This document shows, piece by piece, positions 48,001 to 58,599 of a stretch of 64,000 bases of DNA; the stretch's first letter is position 1, and each line of letters begins with the position of its first letter. The notes beneath the pieces were generated by a model. That model was not told the origin of the DNA. It saw nothing but the letters and a program-made list of their open reading frames with translations, and searched no databases. The translations under genes and the position numbers were made by a program. The stretch lies in NCBI GenBank assembly GCA_019095985.1, contig CM032665.1:39173639-39237638 (forward strand), written 5' to 3'. The DNA is from Streblospio benedicti. Lineage: Eukaryota > Annelida > Polychaeta > Spionida > Spionidae.

Positions 48001-51000
48001 ACACATTACAATCGGCCATGGTTTTACAACAGCAATACATTATTTTGGAAACATTGGTTGATAAACAGAGAACGTGGTTCCCTCTGGTCCCATATCGCTG
48101 TTTTGTACCAGACTCATCTGCAGTACGTATCAGGCTCACCTAACGGCTCGCTTGATACGTCACCGCAGATTGGTCCAATACACAACAATCATATGGGGAG
48201 GGAACCAAGTTCTCTCTATGTATATATGAATGGGTATTGAGGTTTCTTAAATCACACCGTCCAAATATGGACAAAGCGTAGAAATATGTTTGATAATCAA
48301 GCTTTAATTGACACATTTCTACCATAGCCACGCCCATTTTACGCTAAATATGTTGATCGGCAAACCGACACGTGCTGCCATATTGAGACGTCACTAATTT
48401 ACGTAGGTGTCAGTTTGAAAATGCATGTCAGTTTGCTGATAGGGTTAATTGCACTACTTTTGAACAGTAACATTTTGCGCCACAGTAAGATCTTAAAGAC
48501 GGAACCAATATCAATGTTATGTATTCCAAAGGCAAGAGAAATGCACAGACAATCGTGTAAATATCTAGATTTAAAAACAAAAAGTGTTTAATATATTGTT
48601 GTTTTTTTTCAGTTATGCTCCTTAATATGATGGGCAGACTGTAATAACGCTCTAACAGGGTTGCATATCCGGTGGCTTGAATAATCCCATGATGTTGTGA
48701 TTGGAATCTAGTATGTTGTGCACAATACTTACACAGTTACTCACGATGAATGTCTACATCAAAATGCCCAGAATTCAGAATGTTAATAAAATATCTACAT
48801 AGTTCGTTTACACAAATTTTACTGGACACATTTCGTGGAATCAAGAGAACAGTGTAAAACACAATTTGTGCTACACATATTGAAACAATGTCAGAGTATA
48901 GTAACTTTTTCTTTACATTTAAGTAGGTGGATATTGTCAAACTTTTGAAATTAGTACATGTAGCTAACAACCATAACTTTGGAGGTTTCACCCAGAGGTT
49001 TTGAAGATTTTCGTTGTCGAGTAATATGGCGGTTTATTGACTGTTGCATGAGAATGTGCCTATTCCTGGTCATTGATGAATCCATCTTTCCTTTCATATT
49101 GTTAAAATTTATGTTCAAATAGTTTTTCTCTAGTTTTGTGATGTAAACTAATTTTTATGTCACAAACTTTGACAATATTTACCAGGTATATAAACTGTAG
49201 ATTTAGACACTAGAATTTTTATTCCTGTACACTTCAGGCCCTATAACAAACTGTATACAACCATCCAAGAGCCCATCTCCATATAAAGGCCCACCATAAA
49301 ATATGGACCATATCAAAATCAATCTAGACCATTGAAGTGTTAATGTTAATACACATTCATTAAATAAATTACAATTACTCAATCCCAAAACCATTAGCAG
49401 GGATAACTTTGGGAGAAATACACCAAGTGATTTTGGCACACTTGCTCAAGAAAAAGTGTGCCACTTTGTAAGATGGTGTGCCAAAACTCAAACGACTGTG
49501 AGATTGATTAATGGCACAACCCAGAATTATCCCTGCCATGGGCGTTTGGATGGTTGCATATGGTTGAAATATTGAAGATTTTTTGCGTACCAGCAGAGTT
49601 TTTTTATAGCCCTCAAAAAGATATCCCACGGTGTAATGTTGGCAACCCCAACTGTATTATGTACCGATATCCACGATGCGCTCTCCGGGTCTTGTGTCTC
49701 GCCACGTGTTGAGCTGCTCACGTTCCATAAACTGCAGCCGACGCTCATGGAAAACGACGCGGACCACACTCTACAAACACAAAAATCATGCTTTTCAGTT
49801 TTACGGGCTTTTCAAAAAAACCTGTTGAGAGGTGACAGATTTCTTTGAGGTAGCTTCGTCATAATGGCTATGCAGAGCGCACATCCTCCACTCTTTGCTT
49901 GAACAAGTTGGGTAAGGGATATTCTGTGAATGCCTACTGTCAATACAAGTCTGGCCAATAATGAAGTTTTTAAAAGGTCAAGTTAGAACTCAGTAAGATC
50001 CGAACCATGATATGCCAAACGCACAAGGCAAGCTGAAAACAGGCACAGTAGAACCTCCAATAAGACAACTTCTCTATTGGAACCACCTCTATAATATGAA
50101 CATTTCTTTCAGTCTTAAATCTTCATAAAACACCTCTCTATTTAAATCACCTGTCGTCCTAATAGACGTTCTACTGTATCCCTATCTAGAGGTTTACAAA
50201 GAGGATGGCACATAATATGTTCTCGCATCTCTCGCTACGGCAAATGATTCAAGCAATTATATAATGGGAGACTGTGATATTGTGGATTTTACTTTGCTTT
50301 GGAGACGACGCTATTTCAGCAAAATAATCCTACTAAACATAGGAGAAACTACACAAAGTACCAAGCCCAACATGTCAGGGATGTGAAAAGGAACCATCTC
50401 AGTAGGCATAACATTTACAACAAATTGTGACAGTTAAATCATAATGTTCAATCTAGCTGAATAGTGATTATTTTATTCATTGAAAATTATGTTCTACATA
50501 TTTGCATTGAAAATAATCAACATAAATAGAAAATTCAATGTAAGATGCATGCTCACTCAATTTCCATTTTCAATTGTACATTTTGCAAGCCATCACACCT
50601 AACAAACTCTGAGCTATTTCAAATGGCAATAACAAATTAAGAAGCTTGCTCGAGAACACCCTGAATACATGTACATTACACAGACGACAATAGGTATAAC
50701 TTTTGATTATTTTTCCAGACAATCAATTATGTAATAATCATTGTTGCTACCAAAACAGGTGAAAAGGCAATGACCAGGTACATGTACACGTATGTATGAC
50801 TCACATAACTGCCGTTGCTGCTGGTACCCGCCATGCTGTGTTTTTTATAACCATAACCGGTAATGTAAATCAATGTAAATAAAAAAAGTTCTGAATGACT
50901 AATAAATGGACGATGATTCATTAGACCTATTTTTAGTTGAACGCTAGCTAGGGGACAGATCCATAGATAGCATACTGCCTGCTCAGGTAGATAATAATAT

Positions 51001-54000
51001 ATCTATGGATTTATCATTCACAAATTGTAAACATTTTTCAGGTAGAAATGCTTGCCAATGTGTCTGATAGGAATATGTATCATGCACAGATTAAATCCCA
51101 TTATTATGTGCTATACATATTGTCAACATGCATGTATTGGTCAGTTTGTATAAAAATGAATTTCCATAAGAACAACAGGATTATAAATATAATCATTTAT
51201 ATTATTCTCTACTTTCTCTTTTTTTTTAAATTAAATATATAAAGCTCTCTTTTTAATGATCCAAACAAACAAAAATGAATAAAAAGTTGAATAAAATCAT
51301 TTCAGAACTTTAAAAACTTTGATTTTTGGATTTTTTTTATTATAACGTAGCAGAAAAGAACATCAAAAATATAAATGAACCCATATGCTACATACTAAGT
51401 ACACAGTGTTTTATGAATAAAAGTTGAATTTCATAAATCATTTAAAAAAGTTGAATGATAACTTTTTTTCTTTCTATTTTGAGAATGACCTACATTATCT
51501 ACATAAAAAACGCAACTTATTGACTGATTTATGGTAGATGCTTTGCAACGTCCCATTTCAGTTGCATATTAGCTGGTGTGAGTGCGTTAAGGGTACTGTG
51601 AACTCTTTAAGGGGAAAATATTCTATTTTCAGCTTTTTAATATTTATTATACTTTAAACTATGAAGAACCACATGTTTTGAAATGAACCTTTTATCTTCA
51701 ATAGTTTTCCCATTACAACGCATTTTGTAAAGACCAAGCTGGAGTGAAAAACAATGACTCATTCTTTGCAGGCTTATAAGGTTATATGGGCTAAAAATTA
51801 AATTTTTACATTTTCAATGTTTTGTATGCTATAAATGATAAAGAACAACATCTTTTTAAAATGAACCTTTTATCATCAATAGTTTTTCTTATATGATACA
51901 TTTTATAGACAGCAACTACTATCAATATATATTGATAGGCCATGTTTAAAGCCCATTTTCTCAAAAAACTAAGTTTACATAGTGGATGAATTTTTCTTTT
52001 TATCTTTCTCCTTAACCATGAAATCAGATTTTCACAAACGTGTATATATTTGAAGATATATGCATTCTGAAGAAAACCTTACTAGGGATTTTGATTTTTT
52101 AATTTCGTTGAACGTTTTTGTATTGATTTGCAAGAAAATTCGGAAAATAGGTGGTTTTAAAACTTAAAATGCATGTAAAATGATAAATAGGAAAAATATA
52201 AAAAAATTGAGGCAAGGTTTTCTAGATAAATATACAAATTTTATAACTGAATAGTGATTTTGATCATTTCGATGTTTTACTATCAGTTATATGCTTCGCA
52301 GGCAAAGTTGTCATTTTTTAATTAATTGCTTTATATTTTTTTTCCATCAATCTATACAATTCAAAACATGTTGTGTCATTAGATTAGATAATTATCTATA
52401 AAATAAGGTGTAATTTGTAAGAATTGAAGCAATAATGAGTGAGAAAATCAAAGTTTAATAAAATCCTAAGAAAAGAGTTTACAGTCCCCTTAAGATCATG
52501 TACTCCAGTTTATGCATAATGAGGCACCCAAGCAGGGTCAAGCATCCTATCATTTAAGGCAGGTACCTGTGTTTGGATGGATAAAATTTTTGAATTAGCC
52601 TCCTTTTCCTGAAGAGGTAACATGCTTTAAAGAATTTGTTGTTAGGTGGTGCCAGCGTGGGTCTGCCTCACGTTATCTTATTTCCTCAAGGCGCAGTAGT
52701 ATTGTACACTTCTATAGGTATATTCTATGTACATCATAACATCATTACTTACTAGCTGGCCCGCCTCCTATGGAGACTATTTTGTGTTTGATTGAAATGA
52801 AAACGTGACAAAAAAAACTGTCTAGATTCGTCAGTCTCACTGAAAGAGGACGTTATAATTCCTGCTTGGAGGTTGGTAGAACTTCAAGCATTTGCTGTGC
52901 GTATTAATATTTAGATTGGCACCAAATGACTCCAACATGGTGTCTTTATGACGCTGTCATGGCTGCCACTGTCTGCTATTTTTATTATAAAATCGCCCAA
53001 TATACAGCCAACAGGACCATTATGAACACCAGAAACATTACTTGCAAAACTACCCAGTACCATGAACGATTGCCCATAGTCAGATCTGGCCTAGCTAGTC
53101 ACGTTTAGGAGGGGTTCACCAGACAAAAGTCCAAAATTAGCATATTAATATATAGATTTTTATTGATAAATTAAACTAGTGTACTGCTATGTGTTTTAAG
53201 TACGCATATCAGAAAGTATGATCAGGAAATATCACCTTGCAAACCAAATGTAAGTGATCCAAGCAACAGCCCGTTTAGAAGGTCGTCATGGTCCCAGGCG
53301 ACAAAATGCATGTCACGTGGATCAGTATGCATTTTGTCACCTGCTAACTAATGCGTGCTGAGGAAACTACTACATTGAAAAAGCATGCGACAAAAGGCAT
53401 GATAAGGAAAATGGTGCTGACTTGCCCTGTGGACAAGTATTCTCAGTCCCTCACTACAGAACTCCCAATTGCACTTGCATGGAATTCATAGAGCTAAATG
53501 TGTAACTCTTCAGTATTGACCGAAAGGCTTGGAGAGGACAGTTGCGATGTAACTGGGCAGCCAGGCAACACAGAATGAGGAATAATTAAGGCCTGCTAAA
53601 ATAAACTTAAGGATTTGATTGATTGATTGATAAATCTATGGATAGTTGTTGTAAAAATAGCTATTTTCACAAATTGCTTCACTGAAAGAAAATCATATAG
53701 CAGAACGAACTGTCTTCACTACACACGAGTACGTATGCTGTGTGAAAGATAAACTGCTGCATACCACAGCATAACACGCTTATAAATCATTAATCAGTAA
53801 TTTGATTCAATTTTTAATGAACGAGAAAAGACTAGAACAAAGTTATATATAAACTGACTTATGACACCAGTAGAGATGGTGTTTTTTTTTCATCTGGTTA
53901 AGGGCAGAATCTGGTAAAACTGGTAACATAAATCTCCCTTCTTGACGTAGTAACAAATGTATTTAAGACAGGGTCTCCTTTAAGTGAGAAATGATGTTCA

Positions 54001-55351
54001 GGGTAATCAATCTAAACTACATGGGTTACAAATGTAATTGACACAAAGTCTGTTGAGGAGACAAGTCGTCAAGAGGAGTTTCAAATTCTCTTTCGTTGCC
54101 CCACTGCCAAGTTGATTGTATTTAGTTGTAACATATCTTATGTCGGTGACATGGCTTACACTGGCCTGACTTACAACAATAATCCATTGGTGAGCAAGTT
54201 TAGATTAATCTACCCTTTTCATGCTTATGTCAATAAGGATAGGTCTTGATAAACACGCTCTCACAGCACCAGACCCACTAATCAACATGACTTTATAAAA
54301 ATTCCTTGCACAACATCAAGGGTGATTGGGTTACAACAAAGACTACAAGAGGTCAGGAGTATCCAGACCAGTCCAGTCCATGGTAACCTGCCCCAACAAA
54401 GACTCCAAGGGAAGCATTCAGTTAGAACTCAATACCTACCCTGAGCAAGCACTCCTTGCGTGCCTCATTGGGGGAGGCTGCCGGTGATGAGGGCAAGAGG
54501 TGCTTGAGCTTGATCTCATAGCTCTGCCCCTGGTTGAGGTAGGTGAGTGTCTCCTCATTCATCTTGGTGGCTGGCGAGGTGGGTGCCGCCAGTATATACT
54601 GGAATGGCCCCGGGTTCAGCACCACCATTTGCTCTTCGCTGGTGCCAGCCGAGTGGGTGCCAGACAGACTCTCCTGCTTGAAGACAGGCAGTGCCAACAA
54701 TGCCTCACTTGGAAGAAAAAGAGAGAGAGGAAAATGAGTTCAATGCTAACAAACTTTGATTAAGGTTCTTGGGTCCTGTTTGAAAACTTACCCGAGACAA
54801 TGTCTCACTGGGCGGACAGAAAAATACTCTCAAATGCATTTGCATGCAACCTTTCAATTTACGCAAGATCATAAGAGCACAGTGTTAAAAGAGAAAAAAA
54901 CATTGGTCTAATCAACTGTATACATGTACACATCAGAACCTAATGTATTGATTTTGGTGAATGTGCAATATGACGGTTGCTCTTAAGCTTAACACGTATA
55001 TATATATTCATCAGTTTAATGACACACAAGTTGATACCAAAGTTAAAAATCTTGACTCATATGCTTAATCTGTTATTGGACCCCTATTAAATCTATGGAT
55101 CTTCAATCCACAAACCTTAGAAGATTTCATTTCTAACATAAATAGCTATAATTGATTCTGATTTTTTTTTTCTTAAATTGATGTAGTAATGTCAAACTGA
55201 AAAATTACCTCATGTTATATGTAGAAGTTCCAAGCTCCACGCCAAGACCAGAAAGAGATCCGTCAAAGTCTGCTGCTAAACCTCCATCAATATCATCTTT
55301 GATCGAGTTCAGCCAATTGGACAAACTATGACCAGCTTGAAAATTAGCCAT
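39467..55351 (-). CDS. TFCP2: CP2/LSF family transcription factor (TFCP2/UBP1-like)
   Basis: Fifteen exons in gene order: 55351-55209, 54707-54440, 49770-49665, 47913-47807, 47232-47086, 46492-46382, 46071-45851, 43907-43844, 43720-43615, 43469-43379, 43188-43139, 42807-41758, 41316-41173, 40590-40393, 39519-39467 (stop TAG). Phases agree; predicted length 952 residues against about 500-540 in human TFCP2/UBP1. The start '[17 protein letters not shown]' and 'LALPVFKQE' lead into the CP2 DNA-binding domain ('[14 protein letters not shown]', '[17 protein letters not shown]', '[19 protein letters not shown]', '[18 protein letters not shown]', '[11 protein letters not shown]'). A SAM-like domain follows ('[20 protein letters not shown]', '[20 protein letters not shown]'), then '[10 protein letters not shown]' and a C-terminal oligomerisation region ('[19 protein letters not shown]'). 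The extra length comes mainly from the 1,050-nt exon. CP2 proteins bind DNA as dimers or tetramers. TFCP2, TFCP2L1 and UBP1 are vertebrate duplicates, so this is the single pro-orthologue at best. Confidence 0.95.
40029..40158. mobile_element. Near-perfect 130-base hairpin in CP2 intron
   Basis: TTAAAACAAGAATTTGAAAG at the left and CTTTCAAATTCTTGTTTTAA at the right are exact reverse complements. The match continues inward through 'ACCTATAG'/'CTATAGGT' and 'CTCA'/'TGAG' to a central palindrome GAGACTTTCGAAAGTCTC (40084-40101). It lies between the last two CP2 coding exons. It may be a foldback MITE, and the transcript could form a long hairpin. Confidence 0.85.
42044..42088 (-). repeat. (CAG)15 polyglutamine tract in CP2
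   Basis: Fifteen uninterrupted CTG units on the + strand, read as CAG (Gln) in the CP2 frame, inside the 1,050-nt exon. Shorter CAG runs lie nearby (about 41973-41993). Pure repeats of this kind are prone to length variation. Confidence 0.95.
43982..43994 (+). repeat. G13 homopolymer and G-rich patch
   Basis: Thirteen G followed by TTGGGGGTGG, about 75 bases upstream (in the CP2 direction) of exon 43907-43844, where on the - strand it reads as a C-run. Confidence 0.8.
44310..44400 (+). repeat. Left end of 'AACAAGAGG...CTCACCTG' dispersed repeat
   Basis: AAACAAGAGGACCATAAGGG followed by 'CTAATATCGCTCACCTG' resembles the start of the longer copy at 56614-57085. This style of repeat is one I associate with mollusc genomes; that link is recollection and not measured. 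Confidence 0.45.
44701..44868 (+). repeat. Dispersed repeat C, copy 1
   Basis: It shares 'GTGTTTTGTKGGGK', 'GTGGTATTTAGATTGCTCTACATACTT' (split words), 'AATACGCTGTTT', 'ACTTTCAGAAT' and 'CTGAGCATAACCTTTAAGT' with 63185-63354, in order and with few indels. It lies in a CP2 intron; copy 2 is in an ORC2 intron. On the - strand both copies keep an overlapping open frame ('MYRS.MMC...'), probably by chance. Confidence 0.75.
48067..48217. mobile_element. Imperfect 150-base hairpin in CP2 intron
   Basis: AGAGAACGTGGTTCCCTCTG at the left pairs with GGGAACCAAGTTCTCTC at the right; inward 'CCCATAT'/'ATATGGG', 'TCTGC'/'GCAGA' and 'ACGTATCA'/'TGATACGT' also pair. The two arms of about 70 bases have a few mismatches. 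Probably an old foldback MITE. Confidence 0.75.
50046..50176. mobile_element. pogo-like MITE in CP2 intron
   Basis: CAGTAGAACCTCCAATAAGA at the left and, in reverse complement, CAGTAGAACGTCTATTAGGA at the right. 131 bases, with internal 'CTCTATT..ACCACCTCTATAAT' words also present at 4607-4745. The right flank is TA and the left flank is CA. Confidence 0.78.
51587..52493. mobile_element. Non-autonomous piggyBac-like element, ~900 bp
   Basis: The left end TTAAGGGTACTGTGAACTCT and the right end (reverse complement TTAAGGGGACTGTAAACTCT) agree over 20 bases with two or three differences. TTAA sits at both outer edges with GGG/CCC next to it, as in piggyBac elements. The interior is very AT-rich with no transposase. 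It carries an internal duplication: 'GAACCTTTTATCTTCAATAG' near 51690 and 'GAACCTTTTATCATCAATAG' near 51863. Confidence 0.8.
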
Positions 55352-56613
55352 GGTTAAACTGAAATAAAATAGTTTTGGAATAAAAAAAATTGCTATTTTC
55401 AGATTGAAACAAGTCGTCAATGGTAATGTTGTTTTTTGAGTCGCTATAGACTAAAGCCAATATTGTAGCAAAAATACAGACACAGTATACATGTACTACT
55501 TAAAAACAAACAAAAAACAAATTGTTTTTTCTTTTATAAATTTTACAACAATTTCATGAAAATGTGTATAAGTGTCTTCATTTCATTGGTGCTGGTGATT
55601 ACCACTGTAAAGTTTAAAGTGTTTAGATGTCAATTAAAAAAAATTTTACTTATGTCGCCTCGCTCATTTGAGATTTATGATTCAAAACGCGAGGCATGTG
55701 TGGCATGTGTGAACAGACGATTTACATAGAGTTAAATATAGGATTTTACTATTTACTATTAAAAATACTGTTCCAAAATGTTTTTAAAGCAATATTTTTG
55801 TATTACATGGAAAGATCTTATCAAAAGCTTTCAAAAAAGTATAAATTTGTACAATTTGTAAAAATGTAGGTTACCTTCCATTTAAAAAAGATATTGAATA
55901 TTTTAGGTCATATAAAATCTATAAAACCAGAGCAAAATACGAAACATGATTTTAAGTACAATATCATATGTTTTGACAAAAACAAAATAAGACAGGAAGT
56001 AAATGTTATCTACTAAAACGGGTAACAAACACTGTTCACAACCGATTATAGCCGTTAGAGTGGGTGTAAACATAATACACCCCTTTACTGCCGATAACCA
56101 TCTTAATTGAAGTAATACAGTGCTGATCAAATTATCCACATTCTAATGTTACTACATAAGATAGCGTTAAATGCTTCTAGAATCTAGAGCTGAAAAGATG
56201 GAGATCACTGCTTTGTCACAGGAGACCTAATTTTGTGTATGATCTATGTGTTTACGTTATTTCTAATTAGTTTGACCACGCATCAACCAAACTGACTCAT
56301 TAACAGCACCAATAAAACATGAATATTAAACTTCCAATAATTAATTCCTAGCTTTATTATATGTACTGTAAAAGTATGGTCGTTCGTCAAACGCACGTCA
56401 TCTGTAGCCTTGAACGTCATTTTGCAAACTTTTAACTGGATTTTCTGCCAGTGTTTTCTGCTTACTTTCAAAGAGTAACAAGCTGGTCATATTTTTGTTG
56501 GAAAATCTTATATTATTCATCTTCCGCAACTCATCTAATCATACTATATTCTGGATCACAGGAGAAGGGATTGGCAAAGCATTCCTCAAATATGAATGTC
56601 GGATAACAAATAT

Positions 56614-57085
56614 TCACAAGAGGCTCTATGAGAGCCTAAACCGCTCGTGAACCTGTATCTATGTTCATTTTTTACCAAAAAAGAAGGGAGTTGCGCTGTA
56701 ATTTCTAGCCACACAGAACTTTAATTTTAAAAAATCAGTTTGCATTATGACTAAGACTGACTGTACAAAAGACAAGGTTGCACTATGACTTCTATCCATC
56801 TCCAGAGAACTCTGAAAGTTGGCATTATGACAAACAGCTGACTACACTTTTACACTAAAAAAGTTTGATGATCCCCTGGGGCGGGATCAATTTTAGCCCC
56901 AGGGACATGTATCAAGTATGGAATGATGATCATATAGACACACAACTTCAGTTAAAAAAAAATATGAAATTTGAATGAAAAATAAAGAAACTATTGTGCA
57001 AATATGAATTGTGGACGGACTACAGATGACTGACGAAAGGTCATTACTAAAAGCTCATCATGTCTATGACAGGTGAGCTAATAAC
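56614..57085 (+). mobile_element. Dispersed non-autonomous repeat with GAGGCTC...AGGTGAGCTAA ends
   Basis: It begins ACAAGAGGCTCTATGAGAGCC, contains the self-complementary block 'GATCCCCTGGGG...CCCCAGGGA' (56871-56905), 'GGACGGAC', and ends 'ATGACAGGTGAGCTAATAAC'. No coding sequence. The ordered motifs resemble repeats I associate with bivalve and other mollusc genomes. Confidence 0.6.
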
Positions 57086-57664
57086 AAAAAGATTCACATT
57101 TCCAATAATACTCGGTAAAGATGTAAGATAGGTGGCTGATATTCAGTATTGTGATATTTGAAGGAGCTTAGGGAACAAAATATTGTGAGTAAACATGTAT
57201 CATAAAAGAATGGTTTTAAGGTCTATTTCGCATGCAACTTCAACAAATTGTTGATACGATTAGTACAAAATGTTTTATTATGCAATTTAAAATTTGATAC
57301 CGACCTGTCAAATTCGAACCGGCGAAAGCTTCTGACATAACTTTACATTATTCAATTTAACATAAAGATTGAGCAATATGATCACCTAATGGTAAGAAGA
57401 GTAAACTTCATGCGATTTGATACACATTCAAATTTTCATTATGAAATCTGAATTATTCTGGACTGCAATAATTTTGTTGAACACTTCATTCACTGTCATC
57501 TAAAACTGTTATAAATATCAAAGAGGTTCAGAATAATTTACCGTTCCTGGCACAGATAGAGGGGTGTGTGCACGGTATGCATATGATCGCATCCAGAACG
57601 TTAAGAAAGAACTTCTTGTGAATTCGTAGATCTTAACAAACCACCACCGGCATATATGGGATAT

Positions 57665-57760
57665 AGAGCATCAATTGCTCTGTTCGGCCATACACACAAT
57701 CCGTGAATTTTACATATGACGTGAACTCCCAGTTGGAGTGGTCACTAAATTTCATGTCAC
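57665..57760 (+). mobile_element. MITE family A, copy 4 (right part missing)
   Basis: AGAGCATCAATTGCTCTGTTCGGCCATACACACAAT (in parts) through 'TTACATATGACGTGAACTC' and 'GTCACTAAATTTCATGTCA' matches copy 1 at 7851, but the right inverted repeat is absent. Confidence 0.78.
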
Positions 57761-58599
57761 AATACTAATGACCCACTAATGAACAATAATCAAAATATAC
57801 ATGTAATACATATATTTTTGACCTATTAAGAGGACTTTCCTGGAACCACAATGTGTACTATGTAGGTCAAGCAGCATCTACTATTCACTGGCATCATGAT
57901 GGTGCCTTCTGATACCAAGGAATCATACACTCTAATATACACCGTTTCCCTATTTCTTTATTTTACTAAAAGCTTAATCTAGATTCATACAATTTTGTTC
58001 TAAACTTTTATCAGATTAATCGTCCACACCAAATGATTGGATGAAATATTTTTTACCTTCATGCCCAGTTTCCATCCTATTTAAAAATTATACAGTAGTT
58101 AATTTCTCACCAAAGCGATAATAGGTATTGAGGATTTTCCTCAACTATGTATCCTATTTATTGCAATGACAAATCACTGAGAAAAAGTCACAAATCCAGC
58201 ATAAAACCCCTGATGTTGACAACATTTTATGGAATGGACCTGCACAATGGTAACTCAGTGCAGTCCATGATAACCGAAATTTATAATATAAATCCTATAA
58301 GGGATCATTTCTTTGAGTAATAATTTTTGTATGTATACACTCTCATAATATTATGACTTCCTTATTCACAAAATTAAATCAGTAAAATTGATATATAATG
58401 AAATAAACAAATATGAGGAATATGAATAAGACTAGTGTGTATGAGCAAGATGAAGCAAGTTTATGAATATAAAGTAATTACTAATCTCATAGGGGTCGGT
58501 CTGTCTGACAGTCTTTTATCCCGTTCCCATCGAAATCTGCCAGATATGTAAATGGGCTGCCTATCAAAACAACAATTTTAGCACCAAATTTGAGAAAAA

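Larger units (their letters stand above)
49771..54439 (-). other. Large CP2 intron
   Basis: The 4.7 kb between exons 54707-54440 and 49770-49665. It contains the pogo-like MITE at 50046 and the piggyBac-like element at 51587. The remainder, including 52494-54439, shows no coding sequence or recognised repeat. Confidence 0.7.
55352..58599. other. Intergenic region between divergent CP2 and ORC2
   Basis: 3.2 kb separate the two start codons. It contains two repeats (56614-57085 and 57665-57760) and otherwise AT-rich sequence without coding potential. An untranslated first exon of the CP2 gene is likely here but its donor could not be identified. Confidence 0.55.
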
